Assembly (NCBI RefSeq): GCF_001263205.1
Contig: NZ_CP012333.1
Span: forward strand, 5,619,001 to 5,683,000
From: Labilithrix luteola
Lineage (GTDB): Bacteria; Myxococcota_A; Polyangia; Polyangiales; Polyangiaceae
Direction: 5' to 3'
DNA length: 64,000 nt
Numbering within the stretch: the stretch's first letter is position 1; each line of letters begins with the position of its first letter. A model generated the notes under the pieces. That model was not told the DNA's origin and ran no database searches. It saw only the letters and a program-made list of their open reading frames with translations. Shown here one piece after another: positions 18,142-26,584 of the stretch. Both the position numbers and the translations under genes were made by a program.

Positions 18142-19462
18142 AAAGTGTTCGGCGAGCATTCTCGCCGTCATTGCAATGTGTGGCGCGCTCGATGTGCTCG
18201 CAAGCTGTTCGAGCAGCGACGACACCGGCCCCTCGTCCGTCGATGCGGCGGCAGCTCCTGATGCCATGAGCGCGGACGCCACTGACGCCGCGGTCTCTTT
18301 GCGGGATGCAGCCCTGGTCGACGCGTCGCCGCTGCCGGTCGTGTGTGCGTCCTCGTCGTGCGCGACGGCGCTCGTGACGACCTTCGGGGATTACATCGTG
18401 AACGACGACGGCCAGGGATTTTGTGCCCTCCTCCACGACCGAACGGTGGCGTGCTGGGGAGCGAATGTCTCCGGCCAGCTCGGGCGTGGCGAGGAAGCGG
18501 CCGCGGTCGAGGGCAGCTCGACGCCCGCACGCGTGGCAGGACTCGAACGCGTCGTTGCGTTGGATCACTCGTGTGCGGTCGACGAAGACGGGGCCACGTG
18601 GTGCTGGGGAACGGGGCCCTTCTTGCAAAGTGCAACGAACAGGACGACCACCTTGCGCACGCCCGTGAAGCTCGCGCTGCCGTCCGCAACGCGTGTTGGT
18701 GTGAGCCCGACGGTTGGGTGTGCAGCGACCGGGGAAGGCGTCCTTTGCTGGGGGTACAATTTCTACGGCCAGATCGCTCCTTTCGATACGATGCCTCGCG
18801 ATACGTGGTCTGCACCGCGCAAGCTCGATCTCCCGGCGGGGGCGCCCGTTCGACAGCTCGCGGTGGGGGATGCGACCTTCATCGTCCGTGAAGACGGCTC
18901 GGCCCTGACCCTGGGGGCAAGCCCGCCGATCGGACGCATCTCTTCGATGTCGCCGGATCCGTATGCCGCGGTCGTCGGGCTCGACGGCATCTCCGCCGTC
19001 GACATCGCGACGGACAACGCGTGCACCACGGCAGGCGGAATTGGCTATTGCTGGGGCGCGGCGATGCCGGGCGCCGTCGACACGCTGAGTCGCGCCTATC
19101 CGAAGGGGCTCGTCACGTCGGATCCGCTCGTCGGGATTGCCACGACGCGAACCGTCACGTCCTTGGCCGGCAGCCAAATCCCGTATCGCTGGTGTGCGGT
19201 GACCGTCTCCGGCGACGTCGACTGCTGGGGTTTCAACGAGAGCGGCCAAGCAGGCAACGGATCGAAGGACTTCGCCACCGACGCGGTACGCGTGGTCGGT
19301 CTACCGGAACGCGCAGTCTCGGTGAAGGTGACGCGAAGCACGTCGTGCGCACTTCTGACGAATGGCAAGATCTACTGCTGGGGGAGCAACTTCGACGGTC
19401 AGCTCGGAAACGGCAACAACAAGGGCTTGGCCTTGATTCCGGAGGAGGTCGTTCTCCCATGA
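18116..19462 (+). CDS. RCC1-repeat lipoprotein with paired cysteines
   Basis: The chosen ATG at 18116 gives 448 aa. It lies 26 bp inside the previous gene and begins a basic signal peptide ending in L-A-S-C. About six RCC1/BLIP-II-type blades follow, each with a cysteine pair, as in CALLHDRTVACWGANVSGQL, CAVDEDGATWCWG, CAVTVSGDVDCWGFNESGQA and CALLTNGKIYCWGSNFDGQL. The C-x(8-10)-CWG spacing would place one disulfide in each blade, suiting an extracellular seven-bladed-type propeller. In bacteria this fold binds proteins or sugars. It is the fourth lipoprotein of the unit and overlaps the next gene by 4 bp. Confidence 0.87.
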   Translation: MRCTRRLREKCSASILAVIAMCGALDVLASCSSSDDTGPSSVDAAAAPDAMSADATDAAVSLRDAALVDASPLPVVCASSSCATALVTTFGDYIVNDDGQGFCALLHDRTVACWGANVSGQLGRGEEAAAVEGSSTPARVAGLERVVALDHSCAVDEDGATWCWGTGPFLQSATNRTTTLRTPVKLALPSATRVGVSPTVGCAATGEGVLCWGYNFYGQIAPFDTMPRDTWSAPRKLDLPAGAPVRQLAVGDATFIVREDGSALTLGASPPIGRISSMSPDPYAAVVGLDGISAVDIATDNACTTAGGIGYCWGAAMPGAVDTLSRAYPKGLVTSDPLVGIATTRTVTSLAGSQIPYRWCAVTVSGDVDCWGFNESGQAGNGSKDFATDAVRVVGLPERAVSVKVTRSTSCALLTNGKIYCWGSNFDGQLGNGNNKGLALIPEEVVLP

Positions 19463-21258
19463 GTACGATTCATCGCGCGCGCGTTTTGGGAGGCGTGGGG
19501 ATCGCGAGCCTGGTCTTCGCGCTCGGCATCGCAGGCAGTGCATGCAAAGACGACCGCACGACGTTCGATGGCACGCCGCCGCCCTTCAGCGACGACGCGA
19601 AGGCCGAGGCAGGGCCTTGCCCTTATCAGTGCTCGCTCGATGGGCGCTCGGTGATTCGCTCGTGCACGGGCGAGGTCGTCGAGACCTGCGCGCCGAATCT
19701 CGCGTGTGGCGCTGCGCTCTGTCAGGTGCCGTGCGAGGCCGCCGCCGCGGATCGAAGCTCCAACGGCTGTGAGTTCTATTTCCAGATTCCACGTTACGAT
19801 TCCGACCTGTTCGATCAGTCGTGTCTCGCGACCTTCGTGGTCAATGCGTCGAATCAGCCCGTCGACGTCACGGTCGAATACGAAGGGAAGAAGCTCGACC
19901 TTTCGAAAGCGCTCTTTCGGACGAACCCGGGGGACGCCACGCTGGCGCCGCACGAGGGACCGATTCAACCCGGCGGCAGCGCCATCCTCTTCGTCTCGGA
20001 TCGCGATCCGACCGTGCCTCGTGTCAGCATACCGGGAGCACGTGGGCGCATCGGATGTCCCAAAGGGGTCGTTCCGGCGCTTCTCGCCGAGATCGAGGGT
20101 GGTACACGCATCGGCTCGGCCATGCACCTCACCACGAACGTGCCGATTGGCCTAACGGCCATCTATCCGTTCGGAGGAGCGGCCAGCTACATTCCGACGG
20201 CTACGCTGTTCTTGCCGGTGCCGACATGGGGAAAGCAGAACATCCTCGTCAACGGCTGGGAGGCGAACGTCGCGCGACCTGGGGCGCAGTTCTTCGCGTC
20301 GGAAGACGATACCGAAGTCACGATCCTGCCGACGACCGACATTCAAGACGGCGTCGGCGTCAAAGGGACGCGGGCCAAGGTGCCGGTGACGTATCGTCTC
20401 GACAAAGGCCAATACATCCAATTTACCCAATCGGACGAGCTCTCCGGCAGCATCGTCGAGTCCACCAAGCCCATCGCCGCATTCGGTGGGCACGCCTGCT
20501 CGGACGTTCCTTCGGGCGGCGCTACCTGCGATACCTTCCATCAGCAGATCCCGCCTTTCGAGCAATGGGGCTCGGAATACGTCGGCGTCGGTTATCGGCC
20601 GCGTCTCGGCAACGAGCACGAACCGGTCGGATATCGAATCGTGGCCGCACGCGACGGGACACGACTCGACTACGATCCCGAGATCCCGCCGGGCGCGCCC
20701 ACGGCGCTGTCGGCCGGCGAGGTGGCGACGTTTCGTGCCGGGACGGGCGACGCCTTCGTGGTTCGCACACAGGACGCCGAACACCCGATCTACCTCGCGG
20801 CGTACATGTCGAGCAGCACCACGTCGTTCGACAATCTGAGTTACAGCGGAATCGGCGATCCCGAGTTCGTCAACGTGGTTCCCGTGGGTCAGTATCTGAA
20901 CTCGTACAGCTTCTTCGCAGATCCCACCTACGGCGACGCGTCCCTCGTCTTCGTCCGTGCCAAGAGCCACGGTGAGTTCAAGGACGTGTGGCTCGATTGC
21001 GCGGGCGGCAACGTCACGGACTTCCGCCCCATCGGCACGCGCGGAGAATACGAGTTCGCCCGCGTCGATCTGGCGAAGCATGGCGGTCCCGGCTCCACCT
21101 TCGGCGATCACGTCTGCCGAAATGGCCTCCAGCGCGCGACGAGCGACGGTCCTTTCACGGCAACCGTCTGGGGGTGGGACTACGCCGCAAGCTACGCTTA
21201 TCCAGGCGGAATGGCGCTCCGCAAATTGGTGCAAACGCCGCTTCCGCCCGTCAGGTGA
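19459..21258 (+). CDS. IgGFc-binding-protein-like surface lipoprotein
   Basis: The protein (599 aa) closes the ECF/lipoprotein unit. A signal peptide ends in a lipobox (GSACKD) and a Cys-rich segment (about 45-95) follows. The remainder matches the bacterial IgGFc_binding N-terminal domain, with the pattern FYFQIPRY, FVVNASNQPVDVTVEY, GSAMHLTTNVPIGLTAIYPF, FFASEDDTEVTILPTTDI and AYMSSSTTSFDNL. The name comes from a mucin-related human protein; binding of IgG is not implied here. It is more likely a cell-surface adhesin-type module. The start overlaps the previous stop by 4 bp. Confidence 0.87.
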   Translation: MSTIHRARVLGGVGIASLVFALGIAGSACKDDRTTFDGTPPPFSDDAKAEAGPCPYQCSLDGRSVIRSCTGEVVETCAPNLACGAALCQVPCEAAAADRSSNGCEFYFQIPRYDSDLFDQSCLATFVVNASNQPVDVTVEYEGKKLDLSKALFRTNPGDATLAPHEGPIQPGGSAILFVSDRDPTVPRVSIPGARGRIGCPKGVVPALLAEIEGGTRIGSAMHLTTNVPIGLTAIYPFGGAASYIPTATLFLPVPTWGKQNILVNGWEANVARPGAQFFASEDDTEVTILPTTDIQDGVGVKGTRAKVPVTYRLDKGQYIQFTQSDELSGSIVESTKPIAAFGGHACSDVPSGGATCDTFHQQIPPFEQWGSEYVGVGYRPRLGNEHEPVGYRIVAARDGTRLDYDPEIPPGAPTALSAGEVATFRAGTGDAFVVRTQDAEHPIYLAAYMSSSTTSFDNLSYSGIGDPEFVNVVPVGQYLNSYSFFADPTYGDASLVFVRAKSHGEFKDVWLDCAGGNVTDFRPIGTRGEYEFARVDLAKHGGPGSTFGDHVCRNGLQRATSDGPFTATVWGWDYAASYAYPGGMALRKLVQTPLPPVR

Positions 21259-21655
21259 AGGACGTCTACGGCACTTTCGCGACTATGGTTGAATGGTGCG
21301 GACGAGCCGAACGCCCATGCCTGGAATGGCTGAGTGCGGTTCTACTCTCGATGTCGGGCTCACGAGTGGCGCTTTCGACGTCGCAGAGCGAGACCTACGC
21401 CGAGGGCGATTGCACACGAGCCGATTCCGACGGGCCTGTGACGCGAATGGCCCGCCGCACATCCGCCTTCGTCGACCGAATCCTCGGGGAGGGGGGGCGC
21501 CGGCGTCGTTCGTGTTGCCGCCGGTCGCTCCCGTTTCTCCCGACGGGGGCGGGCGGTCGAGCGCGGGGCGTCAATCATGTAGGAGAGCGCGTGCTCCTGG
21601 CGCCAGAGGGCAAACGTCCTCGGCGATGACCTTGGAACGCAAGGAACGTCGTACA
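21259..21655. other. Intergenic region after the ECF/lipoprotein unit, no gene supported
   Basis: This stretch of about 400 bp lies between two plus-strand genes. It contains a run of seven Gs near 21490. A minus-strand reading ends with a Cys plus hydrophobic helix plus Arg-rich tail near 21360-21480, which resembles a MYXO-CTERM tail. That reading cannot be extended into a gene, so it is not called. The stretch should hold the promoter of the beta-helix lipoprotein gene. Confidence 0.55.
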
Positions 21656-22873
21656 ATGTCCGGCGGAGCTCGTTCCGTGGCGTTCCGTGAGTCGTTTCCT
21701 TTGCTCGCCATGTTCGCAAGCGGCGTTGTGGCCGTCGTGGCGTGCGGGTCGGATCTCAGCGTGATCGGCCGGAACGTGACAGGCGCCGATGGAGGCCTGT
21801 CTCCGAACGAGCTCGATGCCGGCGCGATCGATGGCGCCGGCGGTGGTGATGGCGGCGGTGACGGAGGAGGCGGCGATCCGGGCGTCCACGGCGACGACGT
21901 CGACGCCGGCGTGGTCCTGCAAGGAGGCTGCGCTCCTGCTTCTTTCGCCACAGTCATCGACGCGAAGAGCGAAGGCGCCGTGGGTGACGGCGTCACGGAC
22001 GACACGGTGGCGATTCAGAATGCCATCACCAAGGTCGTGGGCACCGGAGGCGCCGTCACGATCCCCGACGGGACGTACCTCGTCGCGCCCCCGTCGCAAG
22101 GCGGTCAGGCGCTCACCATCGCGTCAGGGATGACGCTGAAGCTCTCGTCCGGTGCCGTTTTGAAGGCGAAGCCCGGCGGACCGGAGAGCGCAGCGCTCAT
22201 CGCCATACGCGGCCCCAACGTCAATGTGGTTGGCGGAACGATCGCCGGCGATCGTGCGAGCCACACCGGTACGGGGGACGTGGGCGTCGGGATCTCCATC
22301 ATCGGTAGTGCGAACGTTTCGCTCGATGGCGTCACCATCGAAGGCTTCTGGAGCGATGGAGTTGCCATCCGAGGCGCCTCGAACATCACCCTCTGCGGTG
22401 TTCTCGCCCAACACAATCGGCGTCGTGGCGTCGGCATCGAATCGGTGGAGGGGTTCACCGCGACGAATTCGAGCTTCTCGAACACCTATGGCGCCGCGCC
22501 AGCCGCGGGCCTCTCCATCGAGGCCGTCGCGGGCGATACGGTTCACAACGTCAGCGTTCGCGGGTCGGGCGCGGCCGGCAATAGCGGCGGCGGTATCGTC
22601 ATCTCCACGATCCCGGATCCCACTTCGAAAGCCTTCGAAATGACGTTCTCCGATGCACGTGTCGTTGCCAATCAAGGCAACGGATTCACGCTTGTCGGCG
22701 CGACCGCGGTCAAGATTCTCGCCAGCCAGATCCGCGACAATCGCGGCGATGGCATTGCCTTCGACGATCGCGCCACGAGCAACCTGGCAAACGGAAATAC
22801 GATTACCGGAAACGGAGGGGTACCCATCCGCGATCCCTCCGGCGCCAACGAGACGAGCAACAACTCGTTCTGA
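21656..22873 (+). CDS. Right-handed beta-helix (pectate-lyase-like) lipoprotein
   Basis: The protein has 405 aa from the ATG at 21656, preceded by AAGGA at about 12 bases; an in-frame ATG at 21626 is possible. A signal peptide ends in the lipobox V-V-A-C, followed by an Asp/Gly-rich linker. From about residue 100 the sequence has the start of pectate-lyase/polygalacturonase-type helices (GAVGDGVTDDTVAIQNAITK, then IPDGTYLV). Parallel beta-helix coils such as VNVVGGTIAG, ANVSLDGVTIEGF and SNITLCGVLAQHN follow. Catalytic residues cannot be assigned by eye. It is probably a polysaccharide-binding or -cleaving surface protein. Confidence 0.85.
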   Translation: MSGGARSVAFRESFPLLAMFASGVVAVVACGSDLSVIGRNVTGADGGLSPNELDAGAIDGAGGGDGGGDGGGGDPGVHGDDVDAGVVLQGGCAPASFATVIDAKSEGAVGDGVTDDTVAIQNAITKVVGTGGAVTIPDGTYLVAPPSQGGQALTIASGMTLKLSSGAVLKAKPGGPESAALIAIRGPNVNVVGGTIAGDRASHTGTGDVGVGISIIGSANVSLDGVTIEGFWSDGVAIRGASNITLCGVLAQHNRRRGVGIESVEGFTATNSSFSNTYGAAPAAGLSIEAVAGDTVHNVSVRGSGAAGNSGGGIVISTIPDPTSKAFEMTFSDARVVANQGNGFTLVGATAVKILASQIRDNRGDGIAFDDRATSNLANGNTITGNGGVPIRDPSGANETSNNSF

Positions 22874-23344
22874 TCCCGGGTTCGTCCGGTCGCCGTCGAG
22901 GGGTGGACGGGCCAGTGACCAGGTAACCAGGCGTATTCGAAAAGAAATGACCATGGCGGTCGCCCATCACTCATTACATCCTTTGTCGGGGGGCTCTTTC
23001 GGGGGCAGGGAAGGGAATGACGGGCGCGACCGGCGCGACGACGAACGAAGGTGGGGAGGTTCGGGCGAGGTTGGCGTCTGCGTTCCCGGGCAAGGTGCTG
23101 GCGCGGTTGGTGACTCTTCTGTGGGCGTTTTCGACGACACCACCGAAGGCACCACCGCGCTCGCTCCTTGCGGGGGTTCTTCGTCACGTGATGTCGTCTC
23201 GTCTTCGTGTGAGCAGGACCGCCGCCCGAGCCCGCGTTCGGGGCTAAAACAAGGGCGATTGCTCGTCGTTTGCGCGTCGTTCCGCGCGCTCGACGTCTGC
23301 CCTCTTGATCTGCGAGGTTGGCAGGGCGCTATCCTTGCGCTCCA
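22874..23344. other. Intergenic region, no gene supported
   Basis: About 470 bp lie between the beta-helix lipoprotein and the TPR/periplasmic protein. The open frames inside are short, low-complexity and lack domain text. A segment near 22990-23060 is G-rich. No tRNA, hairpin terminator or repeat array was found by eye. Confidence 0.5.
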
Positions 23345-24322
23345 GTGTCTTCGGTTCCCGGTGCAGTGCGTTTCGTTTCGCTCGTCTCGCTTGCCTCGCT
23401 CGCCTCGCTTGTCTCGCTGCCGTCGCCGGCCCTCGCGCAGGACGACAGCGAGCGGGCGGCAGCGGCCTTCGAGGCCGGCCGGGCAGCGCTGGAAAAGGGC
23501 AACCTCGTCGAGGCATGCACGAAGCTCGCCGAGAGCGATCGTCTCGCGCCCAGCGGCCGAACGCTGCTGAATCTCGGTGACTGCTACGAGCGCCGCGGCA
23601 TGTTCGCGAGCGCGTATACGAAGTTTCTCGAGGCAGCGGCGCGTGCGCTCCGGGCGGGAAAGACGGAAGCCGAACAGCACGCGCGCGAGCGAGCGGCGCG
23701 TGTGGAAGGGCGCGTCGCCCGCGTGAGCATCGTCGTGAACAAGCACGCCGAGGTCCCGGGGCTCGAGATCCGGCGCGATGGCGTCGTTCTGCAAGCCACG
23801 GCATGGAATACGCCTGAGCTCGTCGACCCTGGCACCCAACACGTTTACGAGGCGACCGCTCCTGGTCGGGCGCCATTCTCGGCGAGCGTGACCACCGAGC
23901 CCGGGAAGACGTCGTCCGTCGAGCTGGTATGGGCCGAAGCGAAGCCCTCGACGTCCGAGGCTCCACCGCCCGAGCCGAGTCAGCGCTCACATGTTCTCGC
24001 GTTCAGCCTCCTCGGCGCGGGCGCGGCGGGGGTCGTCGTCGGGACCATCGGAGGGCTCGTCGTGCTGGACGCGAAGTCGACCGTCTCGTCCCACTGCAGT
24101 TCCAGCACGCATCGCTGCGACGACGCGGGGTTCGAAGCGACCGATCGTGGTGCCACGTGGTCGATCGTCTCGCCCATCGCCTTCGGCGTAGGTCTTGCCG
24201 GAATCGGCGTCGGCGCGTGGCTTCTGCTGCGCGATCCCGAGAAGCCTCACTCCACCTCGTGGGTGGTCACGCCGCAGTGGAGCACCACGGGGGCGGGACT
24301 CTCGCTGTCGGGCCGCCTCTAA
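23345..24322 (+). CDS. Periplasmic TPR protein with C-terminal membrane helices
   Basis: The start is uncertain. GTG at 23345 gives 325 aa; TTG at 23318 and GTG at 23366 are alternatives. A long hydrophobic signal (VSLASLASLVSL) ends ALA-Q. Then come one or two TPR-like units (AFEAGRAALEKGNLVEACTK and LLNLGDCYERRGMFASAYTK) and a beta-rich region. Two membrane helices follow (about 220-245 and 272-295) with a short Cys-containing loop between them. This architecture is frequent in Polyangiales proteins of unknown role. Its stop overlaps the stop of the convergent kinase gene by a few bases. Confidence 0.82.
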   Translation: MSSVPGAVRFVSLVSLASLASLVSLPSPALAQDDSERAAAAFEAGRAALEKGNLVEACTKLAESDRLAPSGRTLLNLGDCYERRGMFASAYTKFLEAAARALRAGKTEAEQHARERAARVEGRVARVSIVVNKHAEVPGLEIRRDGVVLQATAWNTPELVDPGTQHVYEATAPGRAPFSASVTTEPGKTSSVELVWAEAKPSTSEAPPPEPSQRSHVLAFSLLGAGAAGVVVGTIGGLVVLDAKSTVSSHCSSSTHRCDDAGFEATDRGATWSIVSPIAFGVGLAGIGVGAWLLLRDPEKPHSTSWVVTPQWSTTGAGLSLSGRL

Positions 24323-25458
24323 CGGTCCTTGTCGAGGCGGGCGAGCGTGCGACGAATCTCGAGAAGCGAAGGTCGATCGGCCTGAGGTTTCGAGAGCATC
24401 TTGCCCACCAGCGTGGCCATGGCGCGCGGAACGTGGGGGGCGCGCTCGGCAAGCGGCACGATCTTGGGGGTCGCGATCGCTCGTAGGATGCGCGTGAGGC
24501 TCGATTGCTCGATGGGACGTACCCCGGCGAGACACTCGTAAGTGATCACTCCGAGCGCCCACACGTCCGTCGTGTGATTCACCTCGATGCCGGAGAGGAC
24601 TTGCTCGGGCGCCATGTAGTGAGGTGTTCCGACGACCATGCCTTCTTGCGTGAGCTTCGCGCTTGCGGCGGTCTCACCTTCGTTGGCCGTGAGCTTGGCG
24701 AGGCCGAAATCCAGCACTTTCACGCGAGGTGAACGGAGCGATGCCTCTCGCCCATCGCCGAGCAGGAAGATGTTCTCGGGTTTGAGGTCGCGATGGACGA
24801 CGCCAACGGCGTGCGCAGCCTCGACCGCCTCGACCACGGGCTTCAAGATCCGCACCGTCTCTCGAACGGGAAGGGGACCTGGTGGATCGCGTCGCTTGAG
24901 GACCCGAGCGAGCGAGAACCCGTCGAGGAGCTCCATGGCCATGACCATGGTGTTGCTCTCGGGCACCACGAACGTCTCGTGGACCTGCACGATGTGCTCG
25001 TGGCGGAGAGCGGCCGTGACGCGAGCTTCGCGCGAGAAGCGTCGCGCGGCTTCCGGATTCTCCGACTTGAGGAGCTTCAGCGCGACACGCTGTCCGGTTC
25101 CGGCGAGGGAGGCCTCCCACACCACCGACGTGCCGCCCTCGCCGAGGAAGCGTTCGAGGGTATACCGATCTCCGACGACATCGCCGACCTGGGGCTCTCG
25201 AGGTGGAGCAGGGGCTCGACGCGCGGCTTCGCGCGCCAACTCGGCGGGGGTCGTCACCCTCCCGTCACGGATGATGACGCGCTCCGGTGCGGACGCGCGC
25301 GCCGGAGGAGAGGCGGGCCCGGTGCGTGCCACTTCGCTGAGGAGCACGCGGCACTGCTCGCAGCGATCGATGTGGACGTGCAATGCCGCGATGTCTTGTG
25401 CAGAGAGCCGGTGTTCGACGTAGGCGAGGACGTCGTTGTCGGTCAAACAATTCGGCAC
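24319..25458 (-). CDS. Ser/Thr protein kinase with N-terminal anti-sigma-type zinc motif
   Basis: The protein has 379 aa from a GTG start. Residues 4-36 contain Cys4 and H29-x3-C33-x2-C36, the zf-HC2/ZAS motif typical of zinc-binding anti-sigma domains. The Hanks-type kinase domain spans about 96-375, with a Gly loop LGEGGTSVVWE, the catalytic Lys in VALKLLK, HRDLKPENIF, DFGLAKL and MAPEQ. No membrane helix is seen, so it should be cytoplasmic. It starts 20 bp from a divergent sigma-factor gene. The zinc motif and the position suggest that the kinase binds or gates that sigma factor, which is inference. Confidence 0.9.
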   Translation of the reverse strand: MPNCLTDNDVLAYVEHRLSAQDIAALHVHIDRCEQCRVLLSEVARTGPASPPARASAPERVIIRDGRVTTPAELAREAARRAPAPPREPQVGDVVGDRYTLERFLGEGGTSVVWEASLAGTGQRVALKLLKSENPEAARRFSREARVTAALRHEHIVQVHETFVVPESNTMVMAMELLDGFSLARVLKRRDPPGPLPVRETVRILKPVVEAVEAAHAVGVVHRDLKPENIFLLGDGREASLRSPRVKVLDFGLAKLTANEGETAASAKLTQEGMVVGTPHYMAPEQVLSGIEVNHTTDVWALGVITYECLAGVRPIEQSSLTRILRAIATPKIVPLAERAPHVPRAMATLVGKMLSKPQADRPSLLEIRRTLARLDKDR

Positions 25459-25478
25459 GGCTCGTGTAGACTACTGGA

Positions 25479-26516
25479 GTGCTGGCGGAAGTCATGATCG
25501 CTCGCGCCGACAAGGCGAAAGCCGCGCTCTCGGAGGTGGTCGGCCTCGAGTCGCTGGTTTCCGATCTGGTCGAACGGGCGCGGATGTCGTGGCCACAGTT
25601 CGATGTCGACCCCGAAGCGTTCGCGGATCACGTAGCGGCGAGCATCGACGACGCCCCCGATCCGCGTGTGGCGCTGGCGCAGCTCCACGCCTCCGACCTT
25701 TGGCTCGCCCTGGCGTGCGGTCTCGGCAAGACGAAAGCCATTGGCCTCTTCGAAGAGCAGCTCGCTCCGATCGTCGACGACGCGCTCGCCAACATGCGCG
25801 AGAAGGTGTCCGTCGACGACGTTGCCCAAGCCCTTCGCGAGAAGCTTCTGGTCGCTCGTAACGGTGCTGCGCCGAAGATTTTCGAATATTCCGGCCGCGG
25901 GCCGCTGTACGGCTGGATTCGAATCGCCGCCATCCGCCTCGCATTGAGCTCGACTCGACGGGGCGATGCCGCCTCCATGAAACCCGTGACGCGCGAAATG
26001 TTGGTCGACGTCGCGAGTGCCATCAATCCCGAGCTCGATCTCCTTCGCTCGCGCTATTCGAAGCAGTTCAAGGCGGCATTCGAAGCCGGCCTCGCCGAGC
26101 TCTCGCCCGAACAGCGCAACGTTCTCCGCATGAATCTCGTCGACGGATTGTCGATCGACGAAATCGGTACGTTGCTCGGCGTCCACCGCGCTACGGCCGC
26201 ACGCATGCTCCAGCGTGCCCGCGATCTCCTCCAGAAACGAACGCGCGCCATTCTTCGCGACCAGCTCGATCTCGGCACGCACGAGCTCCGGAGCATCCTC
26301 GATCTCGTCGGAAGCCAGCTCGATCTCTCGATTGCCCGTGTGCTCACCGAGACGCCGTTGCCGTTCGACCAGAGGGAGGAACTGCGACGTCCGCCCAAGG
26401 CCAAGCCCACGCCTTCGCCGACAACGGCCCCGAAGACGGGAGGGCTGAAGAAGCCTGCGAAGTCCGCGAAGCCCACGAAGCCCGCCAAGCCCGTGAAGAG
26501 CAAGTCGCGCGCCTGA
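25479..26516 (+). CDS. RNA polymerase sigma-70-family factor with Lys/Pro-rich tail
   Basis: The protein has 345 aa from GTG; an ATG at 25494, preceded by GGAAG, is an alternative start. The N-terminal 120 residues are unusual. A region-2-like stretch (GPLYGWIRIAAIRLALSSTR) is followed by a clear region 4 (LSPEQRNVLRMNLVDGLSID, then EIGTLLGVHRATAARMLQRA). The last 50 residues are a Lys/Pro/Ala-rich basic tail (KPAKSAKPTKPAKPVKS) that could bind DNA or a regulator. Divergent from the zinc-motif kinase and followed 68 bp later by a second kinase, it looks like the centre of a kinase-controlled sigma switch. Confidence 0.85.
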   Translation: MLAEVMIARADKAKAALSEVVGLESLVSDLVERARMSWPQFDVDPEAFADHVAASIDDAPDPRVALAQLHASDLWLALACGLGKTKAIGLFEEQLAPIVDDALANMREKVSVDDVAQALREKLLVARNGAAPKIFEYSGRGPLYGWIRIAAIRLALSSTRRGDAASMKPVTREMLVDVASAINPELDLLRSRYSKQFKAAFEAGLAELSPEQRNVLRMNLVDGLSIDEIGTLLGVHRATAARMLQRARDLLQKRTRAILRDQLDLGTHELRSILDLVGSQLDLSIARVLTETPLPFDQREELRRPPKAKPTPSPTTAPKTGGLKKPAKSAKPTKPAKPVKSKSRA

Positions 26517-26584
26517 AGCGCCGATTGTGCGATGCCGCACGGCGGCTGGTGCCGGCCTTGGCACGCGTGTAAAGTTCGAGCAGG

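Noticed and set aside
21360..21500. Minus-strand tail with Gly-Gly-Cys, a hydrophobic helix and RRRKR resembling a MYXO-CTERM sorting signal
   Set aside because: It cannot be joined to any upstream coding frame: a stop lies close by in the alternative frame, and the region overlaps the promoter of the plus-strand beta-helix gene. Probably chance in GC-rich DNA.
23017..23247. Small plus-strand ORF of 76 codons
   Set aside because: Arg/Ala-rich composition typical of GC-rich noise; no ribosome-binding site, domain or conserved pattern.
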